Source: Pelomonas sp. Root1237 (lineage in GTDB: Bacteria > Pseudomonadota > Gammaproteobacteria > Burkholderiales > Burkholderiaceae_C). From it: a stretch of DNA of 64,000 nt. The DNA is taken from contig NZ_LMDK01000017.1 in the NCBI RefSeq assembly GCF_001425055.1, forward strand, positions 321,502-385,501, read 5' to 3'. The notes under the pieces were generated by a model that ran no database searches, was not told the DNA's origin, and was given only the letters and a program-made list of their open reading frames with translations. The translations under genes were made by a program, and so were the position numbers. The first letter of the stretch is position 1. Every line of letters starts with the position of its first letter. This document shows positions 32,400 through 42,111 of this stretch, in pieces.

Positions 32400-34310
32400 G
32401 TGCGCCAGCCAACTGACGAGGACAAGCCTCGCCCCACCCGCCGCCGAGCCGGCGGCAGCGCCGTGCTGCTGGCGCTGCTGGCCTCCCCCGCAACGGCGCA
32501 GGACCTGAGCGATCTGTCGCTGGAGCAGCTGTCCAACATCGAAATCAGCTCGGTGTCGCGGCGTATCGAGAAGCTGGCGCAGGTGCCGGCTTCGCTGTAC
32601 GTGATCAGCGCCGAGGCGATACGCCGCTCAGGCGCGCGCAGCCTGCCCGAGGCGCTGCTGCTGGCGCCCAACCTGCAGGTCGCGCGGCTCAACGCCAACC
32701 AGTACGCCATCAGCGCCCGGGGCTTCAACGACTCGGTGGGCAACAAGCTGCTGGTGCTGATCGACGGCCGCACGGTCTACGCGCCCTATTTCTCGGGTGT
32801 GCAATGGGACCAGCAGGACGTGCTGCTGGACGACGTCGCCCGCATCGAGGTCATCAGCGGCCCGGGCGGCAGCGTCTGGGGCACGAACGCGGTCAATGGG
32901 GTGATCAACATCATCCGCCGGCCGGCCGCGGACACGGGGCTGCTGCTGCGCGCCGACGCCGGCACCGACGAGCGCTCGGCCGCGCTGCGCCTCGGCGGCA
33001 AACTGCCGCTGCAAGGCGACTGGCGCGCCTACGCCAAGCTGCTGCAGCGCGATGCCACCGAGACCGAAGCCGGCGTGGCCGTGACGGACAAGTCGCGACG
33101 CTGGCAACTGGGCTGGCGCGCCGACTGGCTGAGCGGCGAGGACGGGCTGACCGTGCAGGGCGACGTCTACCGCGGCGATACGGCAGACCGCCTGAGTGGC
33201 ACACGCAACCTCGGCGGCGTCAGCACGTCGGGGCAGAACCTGCTGGCGCGCTGGACTGGCCGGCTGGACGGCGGCTCGCGGCTGCGCCTGCAGGCCTACT
33301 ACGACCATGTGCGGCGCGAGGACACGATCCTGTACAGCCCGCGCTTCACGGTGCTGGACCTTGAGGCGCAGCACAGCTTGGCCTGGGGCGCGCACCAGAT
33401 CGACTGGGGCGGCGGCTGGCGGAGCTCGCGCGACCACATCGCGCCGGGGCTGGTGTTCGGCTTCGTGCCCGAAAGCGCGCGGCAGCAATGGCACAACCTG
33501 TTCGTGCAGGACGAGCTGACCCTGGCGGACGGCTGGCGGCTGACGGCGGGCACGAAGTTCGAGCACAACGACTACACCGGCTGGGAGACGCTGCCGTCGC
33601 TGCGCCTGGCCTGGTCGCCGTCGCCGCGCTGGCAGTGGTGGGCCTCGCTGTCGCGCGCGGTGCGCGCGCCGGCCCGGCTGGACCGCGACCTGCGCCTGCC
33701 GCCCAAGCCGCCCTTCATCATCGCGGGCGGGGCCGACTTCGTGTCGGAGGTCGCGCGCGTGGTCGAGCTGGGCCACCGCGGCCAGCCGAGCAGCACGCTG
33801 AGCTATGCGCTGACGCTGTACCAGCATGACTGGCAGAAGCTGCGCAGCGGCCAGCCGCCGCCCAACGCCGTGGTGCAGAACATGATCGCCGGCAACAGCT
33901 GGGGCCTGGAAGCCTGGGCGCACTGGCAGCCGCTGCCCTGGCTGCGCTGGAGTGCCGGCTTCAATGCCCTGCAACAAGATCTGGCCGTGCAGCCGGGCAG
34001 CCGCGACCCGGTGGGGCCGTCCGCGCTGGGCAACGACCCGCCGCGGCAATGGCAGCTGCGCGCCACGCTGCAGCCGGCGGATCGCCATGAGCTGGACGTG
34101 GCGCTGCGCCATGTCGCCGCGCTGCCGAAGCCGGCCGTGCCCGCCTACACGGTGCTGGACTTCAACTACGGCTGGCGCGCCACCCCCACGCTGGCGCTGA
34201 CGCTGGGCGGCCGCAACCTGCTGCATGGCCGCCATGCCGAGGCCAATGCTGCGCCGGGCCGCAGCGTCTTCGGGCCCGAGGCCTACGCGCAACTGCGGTG
34301 GACCCCGTGA
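32400..34310 (+). CDS. TonB-dependent outer-membrane receptor
   Basis: The 636-residue protein has a signal peptide (about 1-34, ending ATAQ), a short TonB-box region, a plug domain (RRIEKLAQVPASLYVISAEAIRRSG, LLLAPNLQVARLNANQYAISARGF, VINIIRR) and a beta-barrel ending in a C-terminal aromatic strand (YAQLRWTP). It is short for the family (often 650-800) but complete. The start is a GTG with an excellent ribosome-binding site. The YfiR gene overlaps its stop by 4 bp; TonB receptor plus YfiR pairs are common near sensor kinases and c-di-GMP enzymes. The ligand is unknown; nothing next to it points to iron or a vitamin. Confidence 0.92.
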   Translation: MRQPTDEDKPRPTRRRAGGSAVLLALLASPATAQDLSDLSLEQLSNIEISSVSRRIEKLAQVPASLYVISAEAIRRSGARSLPEALLLAPNLQVARLNANQYAISARGFNDSVGNKLLVLIDGRTVYAPYFSGVQWDQQDVLLDDVARIEVISGPGGSVWGTNAVNGVINIIRRPAADTGLLLRADAGTDERSAALRLGGKLPLQGDWRAYAKLLQRDATETEAGVAVTDKSRRWQLGWRADWLSGEDGLTVQGDVYRGDTADRLSGTRNLGGVSTSGQNLLARWTGRLDGGSRLRLQAYYDHVRREDTILYSPRFTVLDLEAQHSLAWGAHQIDWGGGWRSSRDHIAPGLVFGFVPESARQQWHNLFVQDELTLADGWRLTAGTKFEHNDYTGWETLPSLRLAWSPSPRWQWWASLSRAVRAPARLDRDLRLPPKPPFIIAGGADFVSEVARVVELGHRGQPSSTLSYALTLYQHDWQKLRSGQPPPNAVVQNMIAGNSWGLEAWAHWQPLPWLRWSAGFNALQQDLAVQPGSRDPVGPSALGNDPPRQWQLRATLQPADRHELDVALRHVAALPKPAVPAYTVLDFNYGWRATPTLALTLGGRNLLHGRHAEANAAPGRSVFGPEAYAQLRWTP

Positions 34311-34846
34311 CACCGGCGCGGCGCAGGCCGCTGCTGGCCTTCGCGCTGGGCTTGCTGACGGCCGGCATGAGCCATGCACAGACCGACGATGCCGGCGGCG
34401 AGGTGCGCATCAAGGCCGAGTTCCTCTACAAGTTCACGGCCTATGTGGATTGGCCCGACGGCGCGCTGGGTGCTATCGATGCGCCCTTTGTCATCGGCGT
34501 GCAGGGCTCGGAAGCCATGCTCGGCGAGCTGAGCCAGACCCTGCAGGGGCGCACGGTGCAGGCGCGGCCGGTGCAGGTGCGGCGCGTGCGCGCGGCCGAT
34601 GCCGACCCGGCCGTGCACCTGCTGTTCCTGGCTCAGGGCGAAACGGCCAGCGCACGGCGCGGGCTGCTGCTGGTCAGCGAGGGCGCTTCCGGCGAGGCCT
34701 CGCCGCGCGCCGGCGCCATTCAGTTTCTGGTCGTTGGCGGGCGCGTGCGTTTCGATGTGCTGCTTGACGGCGCGGAACGCGCTGGCCTTCGCATGAGCTC
34801 ACGGTTGCTGTCCGTCGCTCACAAGGTGCATGCGGCGGCGCGCTGA
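34307..34846 (+). CDS. YfiR family protein (DUF4154)
   Basis: The 179-residue periplasmic protein begins at a GTG that overlaps the TonB receptor stop (GTGA); a GTG three codons earlier is possible. It has a signal peptide ending SHAQ and the family phrases RIKAEFLYKFTAYVDWP, FVIGVQGSEAMLGEL and RGLLLVSEG, closing with IQFLVVGGRVRFDV. In Pseudomonas, YfiR represses the diguanylate cyclase YfiN; here no YfiN is adjacent, so the partner may be one of the nearby membrane c-di-GMP enzymes (inference). The cysteines of the redox-sensing Pseudomonas YfiR are absent. Confidence 0.88.
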   Translation: MTPARRRPLLAFALGLLTAGMSHAQTDDAGGEVRIKAEFLYKFTAYVDWPDGALGAIDAPFVIGVQGSEAMLGELSQTLQGRTVQARPVQVRRVRAADADPAVHLLFLAQGETASARRGLLLVSEGASGEASPRAGAIQFLVVGGRVRFDVLLDGAERAGLRMSSRLLSVAHKVHAAAR

Positions 34847-34857
34847 AGCTGCGGACG

Positions 34858-35643
34858 TCAGTCCTCGGGATCCAGCCGCCGCGCCCGCGCCAGCCGCCAG
34901 GCGTCGGCCGGGTCGCTGAAGACTTGCTCGGCCGTCGTGCCCGTCTCGCGGCCGGCGGCATCGATGGCGATGCGCTTGTCGAAGACGTAGCACTCGCCCT
35001 GCCAATCGGCTGCGGCGTCGGGAAAGGCTTCGAGGAAGCCCAGGATGCCGCCGTCGAGCTGCGCGACCTTCAGGCCCTGGGCCTGCATCCACGCTGCTGT
35101 CTTCTCGCAGCGGATGCCACCGGTGCAGTACATCGCGACCGTCTTGCCCTGCCATTCGTCGCGGTGTGCCTCGACATAGGCCGGGAAGTCGCGGAAGTGG
35201 GCCACGCCGGGGTCGATGGCGCCGCGGAAGCGCCCCAGCTTGAACTCGAAGGTGTTGCGGTTGTCGAGGACGACGGTGTCGGGGTCGGCCAGCAGTTCGC
35301 GAAAGCGCTGTGGGCTGACATGGGTGCCGGTGTCCTCGCCGCTGACACCGGGAATGCCGAAGGCGACGATCTCGCGCTTGACGGAGACCTTGAGCAGACT
35401 GAAGGGCGAGCGCTCGCAGGCGTTGTGCTTGCAATGCAGGCCGGCGAAACCAGGCTGCTGCTGGAGCAGCGCTTCAAAAGCTGCCACCACCTCGGCCGGG
35501 CCAGCCACCGCGGCGCTCAGGCCTTCCCCGGCCACCAGGATGACGCCGCCCAGACCGGCGGCGGCCTCGCGCAGCCAGGCGGCGAAGGCGGTGGGGTCGG
35601 CGACCGGCGTGAAACGGTAGAAGGAGCTGTGGACCAGGGGCAT
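34858..35643 (-). CDS. trhO: tRNA U34 hydroxylase (rhodanese-like, former UPF0176/YceA)
   Basis: TrhO makes 5-hydroxyuridine at the wobble position of tRNAs using O2. The 261-residue protein has an N-terminal acylphosphatase-like domain (1-95; GVILVAGEGLSAAVAGP) and a rhodanese domain with Cys173 as the active-site residue in AMYCTGGIRCEK, the exact family signature. The phrases VLDNRNTFEFKLGRF and AQLDGGILGFLE also match. It converges on the YfiR gene with 11 bp between stops and is followed upstream by the VOC gene in the same direction with 33 bp between them. Confidence 0.94.
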   Translation of the reverse strand: MPLVHSSFYRFTPVADPTAFAAWLREAAAGLGGVILVAGEGLSAAVAGPAEVVAAFEALLQQQPGFAGLHCKHNACERSPFSLLKVSVKREIVAFGIPGVSGEDTGTHVSPQRFRELLADPDTVVLDNRNTFEFKLGRFRGAIDPGVAHFRDFPAYVEAHRDEWQGKTVAMYCTGGIRCEKTAAWMQAQGLKVAQLDGGILGFLEAFPDAAADWQGECYVFDKRIAIDAAGRETGTTAEQVFSDPADAWRLARARRLDPED

Positions 35644-35676
35644 CGGCGCGGATTGTCGCGCCCGGCTGCCGGGGCC

Positions 35677-36042
35677 TCAGCTGGAGGACAGCACGAAGAC
35701 GTTGCCTTCGGAGTCCTTGAACTTGGCGAACGTCCCCCAGGGCTGGGCCGTCGGCGGCGCGACGAACTCGACGCCGCGCTGCTGCAGCTGCCGGCAGGTC
35801 GCCTCGACGTCGTCGCAGGCGATGGCGCCGTTGAAGAAGGTGCCGATGCGATCCTCGTGGCCTTCGGGCGTGAACAGCACGACGCGCGTGGCCGAGTGGC
35901 CGATGCGCAGCTCGATCCAGCGCTTGCCCGGGCCCATGGGCTGGTCGGTAGCAACGGCGAAGCCGAGCTGGTCGCGGTAGAAGGCCAGCGCGCGGGCCGG
36001 GTCGGCGACGGGAACGCCGATGAATTTGACGTGGGTGATCAT
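35677..36042 (-). CDS. VOC family (glyoxalase/bleomycin resistance-like) protein
   Basis: The 121-residue protein is a single vicinal-oxygen-chelate domain made of paired beta-alpha-beta-beta-beta modules: HVKFIGVPVADPARALAFYRDQLGF at the start and WGTFAKFKDSEGNVFVLSSS at the end. The metal-ligand positions appear as His4 and, later, Glu in the FKDSEGN loop, but the substrate is unknown. The ATG at 36042 was chosen for the standard N terminus. It is divergent from the HTH gene at 36131; the 88-bp gap contains a palindromic element next to the HTH start. Confidence 0.85.
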   Translation of the reverse strand: MITHVKFIGVPVADPARALAFYRDQLGFAVATDQPMGPGKRWIELRIGHSATRVVLFTPEGHEDRIGTFFNGAIACDDVEATCRQLQQRGVEFVAPPTAQPWGTFAKFKDSEGNVFVLSSS

Positions 36043-36111
36043 GGTGGCGGCTCGAAGCTGTTGGACGTGGCGCCCATTCTGGAAGCGCCCGGGCGGATCG
36101 CGTCCGATGGC

Positions 36112-36132
36112 TGCTATAGCATTGATCGCTAT
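36112..36132. promoter_or_regulatory. Palindromic element at the start of the HTH gene
   Basis: TGCTATAGCA (36112-36121) is a perfect palindrome, and ATAGC/GCTAT (36116-36120, 36128-36132) forms a second overlapping inverted repeat that reaches into the ATG of the helix-turn-helix gene. A repressor bound here would block its own ribosome-binding region, so autoregulation is plausible. Confidence 0.4.
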
Positions 36133-36439
36133 GCACAAACCGATCGCCCACCAGATCGACGCCTATGTCGTCGACACGCTGATGGCCGACCTCTGCGGCC
36201 ATGACCGGCGGCCCTCGGCCTTTCTCGTCTACCTCTGCCTGGCCTGCGAGGCCCAGCGACGCCGCGCGGAAGCCGTGCCGCTGAGCCTGCAGGAGATCGC
36301 CACGCGCACCGGCCTGGCCAAGTCGACCGTGCAGACCGCCATCCGCCACCTGAAGCGCCGCGGCCTGCTGGACGCCGATCAGGTCGCGACGACGGCGGCC
36401 CCGCTGCGCCGGGTCGTCATGCCGTGGCGCGACTCCTAG
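36131..36439 (+). CDS. Small helix-turn-helix transcriptional regulator
   Basis: The 102-residue protein is almost entirely a winged helix: a helix near 15-45 (SAFLVYLCLACEAQ), then the recognition unit LSLQEIATRTGLAKSTVQTAIRHLKRRGLL (about 58-88), which resembles the DNA-binding part of GntR/MarR or replication-initiator type regulators. No ligand domain is present, so it is a stand-alone DNA-binding protein. It sits 29 bp before psd and may control it, or itself, through the palindrome at its start. The frame is open upstream to 36020, but there it overlaps the divergent VOC gene. Confidence 0.8.
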   Translation: MHKPIAHQIDAYVVDTLMADLCGHDRRPSAFLVYLCLACEAQRRRAEAVPLSLQEIATRTGLAKSTVQTAIRHLKRRGLLDADQVATTAAPLRRVVMPWRDS

Positions 36440-36468
36440 AATCCTCGACCGCAATTCGGCCCCTTCCC

Positions 36469-37305
36469 ATGTCCGACCGCCTCAAAGTCCTGCCCCAATA
36501 CCTGATGCCCAAGCAGGCGATGACACGCCTGGCCGGGCATTACGCGTCCAAGCCGCTGGGTGGCGTGACGACCTCGGTCATCCGCCGCTTTGTCGGGCGC
36601 TACGGCGTCAACATGGCCGAGGCGGCCGAGCCCGACATCACGGCCTACAAGACCTTCAACGACTTCTTCACCCGGGCGCTGAAGCCCGGCGCGCGGCCGC
36701 CGGCCGATGCTCCGCTGATCTGCCCGGTGGACGGCTCGATCAGCCAGGTGGGCCGCATCCAGGGCGACCAGATCTTCCAGGCCAAGGGACAGGCCTTCAC
36801 GACGACGGCCCTGGTCGGCGGCGACGCGCAGCTCGCGGCGCGGTTCAAGGACGGCCTGTTCGCCAACCTCTACCTCAGCCCCAAGGACTACCACCGCATC
36901 CACATGCCGGCCGCCGGGCGGCTGGTGCGCATGGTGCATGTGCCGGGCGAGCTGTTCTCGGTGAACCCGACGACGGCGCGCGGCGTGCCGGGGCTGTTTG
37001 CGCGCAACGAGCGCGTCGTCTGCGTGTTCGATGACGACACCTTGGGTCGCTGGGTGCTGGTGCTGGTCGGCGCCACCATCGTCGGCAGCATGGCCACGGT
37101 CTGGCATGGCGTCATCAACCGCGCCGGCCCGGTACGCGAGTGGGACTACACACCTGGACAAGCGACGCTGGCCCAGGGCGACGAGATGGGCCGTTTCCTG
37201 CTCGGCTCCACGGTCGTCATGCTGTTCGAGAACAGCGGCCTGCAGTTCAACCCGGCGTGGCAACCGGGAGGCTCGGTCCGGATGGGTGAGCTGATGGCGA
37301 GCTGA
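36469..37305 (+). CDS. psd: Phosphatidylserine decarboxylase (proenzyme)
   Basis: Psd makes phosphatidylethanolamine from phosphatidylserine at the inner membrane. The 278-residue proenzyme has the self-cleavage motif LGST (245-248), giving a pyruvoyl prosthetic group from Ser247, and the conserved residues Asp88 (CPVDGS) and His142/His145 (DYHRIHMP). The start at 36469 follows the usual N terminus. Its last 59 bp overlap the convergent PAS-GGDEF-EAL gene. It is separate from pssA here; the small HTH gene 29 bp upstream may be co-transcribed. Confidence 0.96.
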   Translation: MSDRLKVLPQYLMPKQAMTRLAGHYASKPLGGVTTSVIRRFVGRYGVNMAEAAEPDITAYKTFNDFFTRALKPGARPPADAPLICPVDGSISQVGRIQGDQIFQAKGQAFTTTALVGGDAQLAARFKDGLFANLYLSPKDYHRIHMPAAGRLVRMVHVPGELFSVNPTTARGVPGLFARNERVVCVFDDDTLGRWVLVLVGATIVGSMATVWHGVINRAGPVREWDYTPGQATLAQGDEMGRFLLGSTVVMLFENSGLQFNPAWQPGGSVRMGELMAS

Positions 37306-39544
37306 GAAGCGCCGCAGCTGCAGCGGGCGCCAGGGGCTTGGCCAACAGCCAGCCCTGCAGATGTGTGCAGCCCAAGGCCTCGACCTCGGCGGCCTGCGCC
37401 TCGGTCTCGACGCCTTCCGCCACGATGGCCAGGCCCAGCGCCTGGGCCAGCACGCAGGCCGCGCGCACGACGGCGCCGGCGGACGGCTCGGGCAGCGGGT
37501 CGATCATGCTGCGATCAAGCTTGAGTGTGGTGATGGGCAGGCGGCGCAGCAGGGTCAGCGAGCTCTGACCGGTGCCGAAGTCGTCGAACGCCACGCCCAC
37601 GCCGGCGTCGCGCAGCCGGGCAAGCTGGGGCAGCACACGGTCCATGTGCGTCATCGCGGCGGTCTCGGTGATCTCGACCTCGATCAGCGTCGGCGCCAAG
37701 CCATGCGCGCGCACCAGGTCCAGCACCCAATCGGCAAAGCCGGTGTCCTCGAACTGCAGCGGCGACACATTCACGGCCACCGGCATCACGGCCAGGCCCT
37801 GCTGCTGCCAGGCACGCAGTTGCTGGGCCGCCTGGCGCAGGATCAGCGCGCCGAGCGGCACGATCTGGCCGGTGCGCTCGGCGGCGGGAATGAAGTCCGC
37901 CGGGCTGACGCGGCCGCGCCCGGGGCGCTGCCAGCGCACCAGGGCCTCGAAGCCCGCCAGGCGGCGCGTGCCGGCCTCGAACTTCGGCTGGTAGTCGAGC
38001 TGGAACTCCTCGCGCTCGATGGCCGCGGCCAGGGCCTGTTCGATCTCCAGCAGGCCGCCCGCCGCTGCCGACATGCCGGGCCGAAAGGCAACGACGGCCG
38101 CGCCGGCCTGCTGCTTGGCCTGGTGCATGGCCACATCGGCCGCACGCAGCAGGGCCGCGCCGTCCCGGCCATGGGCGGGGAAAAGCGCGATGCCGACCGA
38201 CAGGTGCACATACAAGGCCCGGTGGGCAACGGCAAAGGGCGCGTTCATCAGCGCCAGCAGGCGCTGGCCAACCAGCAGGGCGCCCGCGTCGTCATCGACG
38301 CCGAGCTGCAGCAGCAGGAACTGGTCTTCGCCCAGTCGTGCCAGCAGGGCCTCGGGCGGCAGGGCCTCGCGCAGGCGTGTCGCGATGGCCTGCAGCAGCG
38401 CGTCGCCGGTCTCGTGGCCCAGGCTTTCGTTGACGAGCTGGAAGCGGTCCAGGTCCGCCGACAGCAGCGCGAATCCCGGGCTGCCGGGCACCGTCAGCTC
38501 GGCCAGGCGGGCCAGGGCGGCGTGGCGGTTGGGCAGGTCGGTCAGCTCGTCATGCAGGGCCTGGCGGCGCAGCGCCTCGATGGCGCGCTGGCGCGCGGTG
38601 TCGTCCAGCATCAGCACCAGCAGGGCCGGCCCACCCTCCCATTCGATATAGCTGGAGCTGCCACGCAGATAGACGGCCTGGCCATCGCTGCGGTAGCGCT
38701 CGCCCTCCCAGGCGATCTGGCCGCTGCGCTCCTGCAGCAGGCGTTGGTAGCGGGCGCGCGCGGCCTCGATGTCGGAAGTGGCGATCAGCGGGCCGATGGG
38801 GCCGATGTCCTCCACGCGGTCGAAACCGAACATGGCCAGCGCCGCCGGGTTGGCATAGACGGCCCGCGACTCGCGCACGACAAGCAGACCCTGCATGGAC
38901 TGCTCGTAGAGCTGGCGCAGCTGCGAATTGACTCGCTGCGTCTCGTGATGGGCGCGGCGCACCGACAGCAGGATCAGCGCCATGGCCAGCACGGCCTGCA
39001 CATAGGTACCGAGGATGTGGGTGATGGGAGAGCGGGCCAGCGGGTCCAGCAGCGGGCCGCTGAGGTGCACCAGGCCGGAGGCCGCAAAGCAGCCGGCGAC
39101 GAAGCGCTCGCCGGTCGCCCCATCCCGCCACAGCCAGGCGGCGGCCAGCCAGGCGCCGGCGGTCAGGATCAGGGCAGCGGCAACGACGGCATGGCGCTGC
39201 TGCACCAGCGCCAGCGCCAGGATGAAGCCGAGCAGGGACGCGAACAGCGGCGCGTTGCGCCGCCAGCGCCAGAGCCGGCCGCGGTAGCGCGCCGCGCCAG
39301 CCAGTTGCAGAGCCAGCGAGGCGATGACGGCCGCCGTCGCCACGGTGGCCTGGAGCTTGTAGTGCACGGACTCCGGGTCCGGCGGCACGAGGGCGATGCC
39401 CAGCGTGAGGCCCACGGCGAGCAGGACATGGCTCCAGCCCCAGTCGCTGATGTGGGGATGACCAGGCTCCAGCCGCGCCAGCACCAGCAGCGCCACGCCA
39501 AGCAGGGCGATCAAGCTGGTGCTGATCAGCAGGGATCCCGTCAT
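37247..39544 (-). CDS. Membrane PAS-GGDEF-EAL protein, probable c-di-GMP phosphodiesterase
   Basis: The 765-residue protein has an N-terminal membrane part of about seven helices (1-190, MHYT/7TM-like), a PAS domain (about 205-320), a GGDEF domain whose active motif is degenerate (LGEDQF in place of GGDEF), and a C-terminal EAL domain (about 500-745). The EAL domain keeps FEALVRW, AVNVSPLQFED, EITETA, FDDFGTGQSSL and AEGVET, so it should hydrolyse c-di-GMP while the GGDEF domain probably only binds GTP as a regulator. The gene overlaps psd by 59 bp at the 3' end. Confidence 0.9.
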   Translation of the reverse strand: MTGSLLISTSLIALLGVALLVLARLEPGHPHISDWGWSHVLLAVGLTLGIALVPPDPESVHYKLQATVATAAVIASLALQLAGAARYRGRLWRWRRNAPLFASLLGFILALALVQQRHAVVAAALILTAGAWLAAAWLWRDGATGERFVAGCFAASGLVHLSGPLLDPLARSPITHILGTYVQAVLAMALILLSVRRAHHETQRVNSQLRQLYEQSMQGLLVVRESRAVYANPAALAMFGFDRVEDIGPIGPLIATSDIEAARARYQRLLQERSGQIAWEGERYRSDGQAVYLRGSSSYIEWEGGPALLVLMLDDTARQRAIEALRRQALHDELTDLPNRHAALARLAELTVPGSPGFALLSADLDRFQLVNESLGHETGDALLQAIATRLREALPPEALLARLGEDQFLLLQLGVDDDAGALLVGQRLLALMNAPFAVAHRALYVHLSVGIALFPAHGRDGAALLRAADVAMHQAKQQAGAAVVAFRPGMSAAAGGLLEIEQALAAAIEREEFQLDYQPKFEAGTRRLAGFEALVRWQRPGRGRVSPADFIPAAERTGQIVPLGALILRQAAQQLRAWQQQGLAVMPVAVNVSPLQFEDTGFADWVLDLVRAHGLAPTLIEVEITETAAMTHMDRVLPQLARLRDAGVGVAFDDFGTGQSSLTLLRRLPITTLKLDRSMIDPLPEPSAGAVVRAACVLAQALGLAIVAEGVETEAQAAEVEALGCTHLQGWLLAKPLAPAAAAALLSSPSAHPSGPSLPVATPG

Positions 39545-39644
39545 CGGCCCATCCTAGCCAGGATGGGCCGCGCCACGTGACATCAGTCACGCGCCGAGTC
39601 GTTAGAACTCAGGACGGATGTCACGCGCGGCCAGCGCCCAACGG

Positions 39645-41048
39645 TCACCAGGTGAAGGTCACGACGCCGCTGGCCGGCAGCTCGTAGCTGAAGCGCTGGC
39701 CCGGCGCCTGCACCGTGAAGCGGCGGGGCGCGCCGGCGGAGTTGCTGACGATCAGCGCCGTGCTGCCATCCGGGTTCGTGAACGCGACGTGGTCCAGGCC
39801 CGTCTTCCTGCCCTCGCCGCCTTCCGAGTCGATGCGCCGTGCGCCCTGCTGCACGAAACGGCTGGCGTGGCCGAAGGCGTAGTACTCGATGTTGCGCGTG
39901 ACCTTGCCGCTCTTGGGGTCGATGGTGACGACGCCACGGCAGTCCTTGCAACCGCCCAGGTGCGGGCCGTATTGCGGGTCCAGCGCCAGGTTCCACATCA
40001 GCACGCCACGCGCGCCGTGGCGGGTGCTGCCGATGATGAGGTTGCGCGTGATCCAGGGCAGTGTCTCGGCCCACTGCGGCTTCCATTCGCCGCCGGAACA
40101 CTCGGTGAACCAGACGTCCAGCTCCGGGAAGTGCTGGGCCACCTGCGACTGCGCGGACACGTCCCCCGCATAGCAATGCCAGGCCACGCCCGACACATAT
40201 TGGCGCGCCGTGGCATCGGACAGCATGGACAGCGGGCTCCACGGCTCGTCCCAGTTGTGATCCCACTCCAGGATCTGCGTCTTCAGGCCTTGGGCTTTGA
40301 GCAACGGGCCGAGGTGCTGGCCGACGACGGTCGCGCGCGTGGCCGGCGTCATGCGCATGCCGGGGTAGTCGGGCGGCTCGAAGTGCGGCTCGTTCTGCAG
40401 CGTCAGCGCAAAGATGGGCACGCCCTCGGCGCGCATGCTCTCGACGTAGCGCACCATGTAGCGGGCAAAGGCGCCGTAGAACTCGGGCTTGAGCTGCCCC
40501 TGCACGAGGCTGTCGGTCGTCTTCATCCAGCCCGGCGCGCTCCATGGCGAGGCCATCACCTGCAGTTTGGGGTTGAGCGCCAGGGCCCGCTTGACGGCGG
40601 GGATGACGTCGGCGCGTTCGGTGTTGAGAGAGAAGTTCTTCAGCTCGGGGTCGGTCTGGCCCGGCGGCATGTCGTCGAGGCTGTAGTGGCGGCGCGAGAA
40701 GTCCGATGCGCCGATGGTCAGCCGCGTCAGCTCGAAGCCCAGGCCCTTACCGTCATTCCCCTCGCGCGTGAACAGCTCGCGCATCAGCGCGTCGCGCTGG
40801 GGCTCGCTCATGCCGTGGCGGATCAGCCAGGCCGAGCCCTCGGTGATGGCCGCTCCGAAGCCAGCGATGCGCTGGTGCTGGCGCTTCGGGTCGATGCGGA
40901 TCACGGCATCGGCCTTGTTGGCGGACTTGCTCACTTCGCTTGGCGCCAGCAACTGCTGCTGGTCGGCGGTCGTCAGAAAAGCCCGCACAGGTTCGTCGTT
41001 AGCAACGCTGGCGAGCGCGGCTGTCAGGGCGAGCAGAAGGATCTTCAT
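39645..41048 (-). CDS. GH30 family glycosidase (glucosylceramidase/beta-1,6-glucanase-like), secreted
   Basis: The 467-residue protein has a short signal peptide (1-16) and a (beta/alpha)8 barrel plus a side beta domain (about 400-467). The acid/base Glu220 is in LTLQNEPHFEP and the nucleophile Glu316 in VWFTECSGGEW, with FGAAITEGSAW and MASPWSAPGWMKT also in place, fitting GH30 members active on beta-1,6-glucan or glucosylceramide. Because it shares an operon with GH1, GH3 and a sugar transporter, a beta-glucan or gentio-oligosaccharide substrate is likely. It is the last gene of the minus-strand operon, 7 bp after the ATPase gene. Confidence 0.9.
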   Translation of the reverse strand: MKILLLALTAALASVANDEPVRAFLTTADQQQLLAPSEVSKSANKADAVIRIDPKRQHQRIAGFGAAITEGSAWLIRHGMSEPQRDALMRELFTREGNDGKGLGFELTRLTIGASDFSRRHYSLDDMPPGQTDPELKNFSLNTERADVIPAVKRALALNPKLQVMASPWSAPGWMKTTDSLVQGQLKPEFYGAFARYMVRYVESMRAEGVPIFALTLQNEPHFEPPDYPGMRMTPATRATVVGQHLGPLLKAQGLKTQILEWDHNWDEPWSPLSMLSDATARQYVSGVAWHCYAGDVSAQSQVAQHFPELDVWFTECSGGEWKPQWAETLPWITRNLIIGSTRHGARGVLMWNLALDPQYGPHLGGCKDCRGVVTIDPKSGKVTRNIEYYAFGHASRFVQQGARRIDSEGGEGRKTGLDHVAFTNPDGSTALIVSNSAGAPRRFTVQAPGQRFSYELPASGVVTFTW

Positions 41049-41055
41049 GGCGGTT

Positions 41056-42107
<1,052 letters not shown>

Positions 42108-42111
<4 letters not shown>

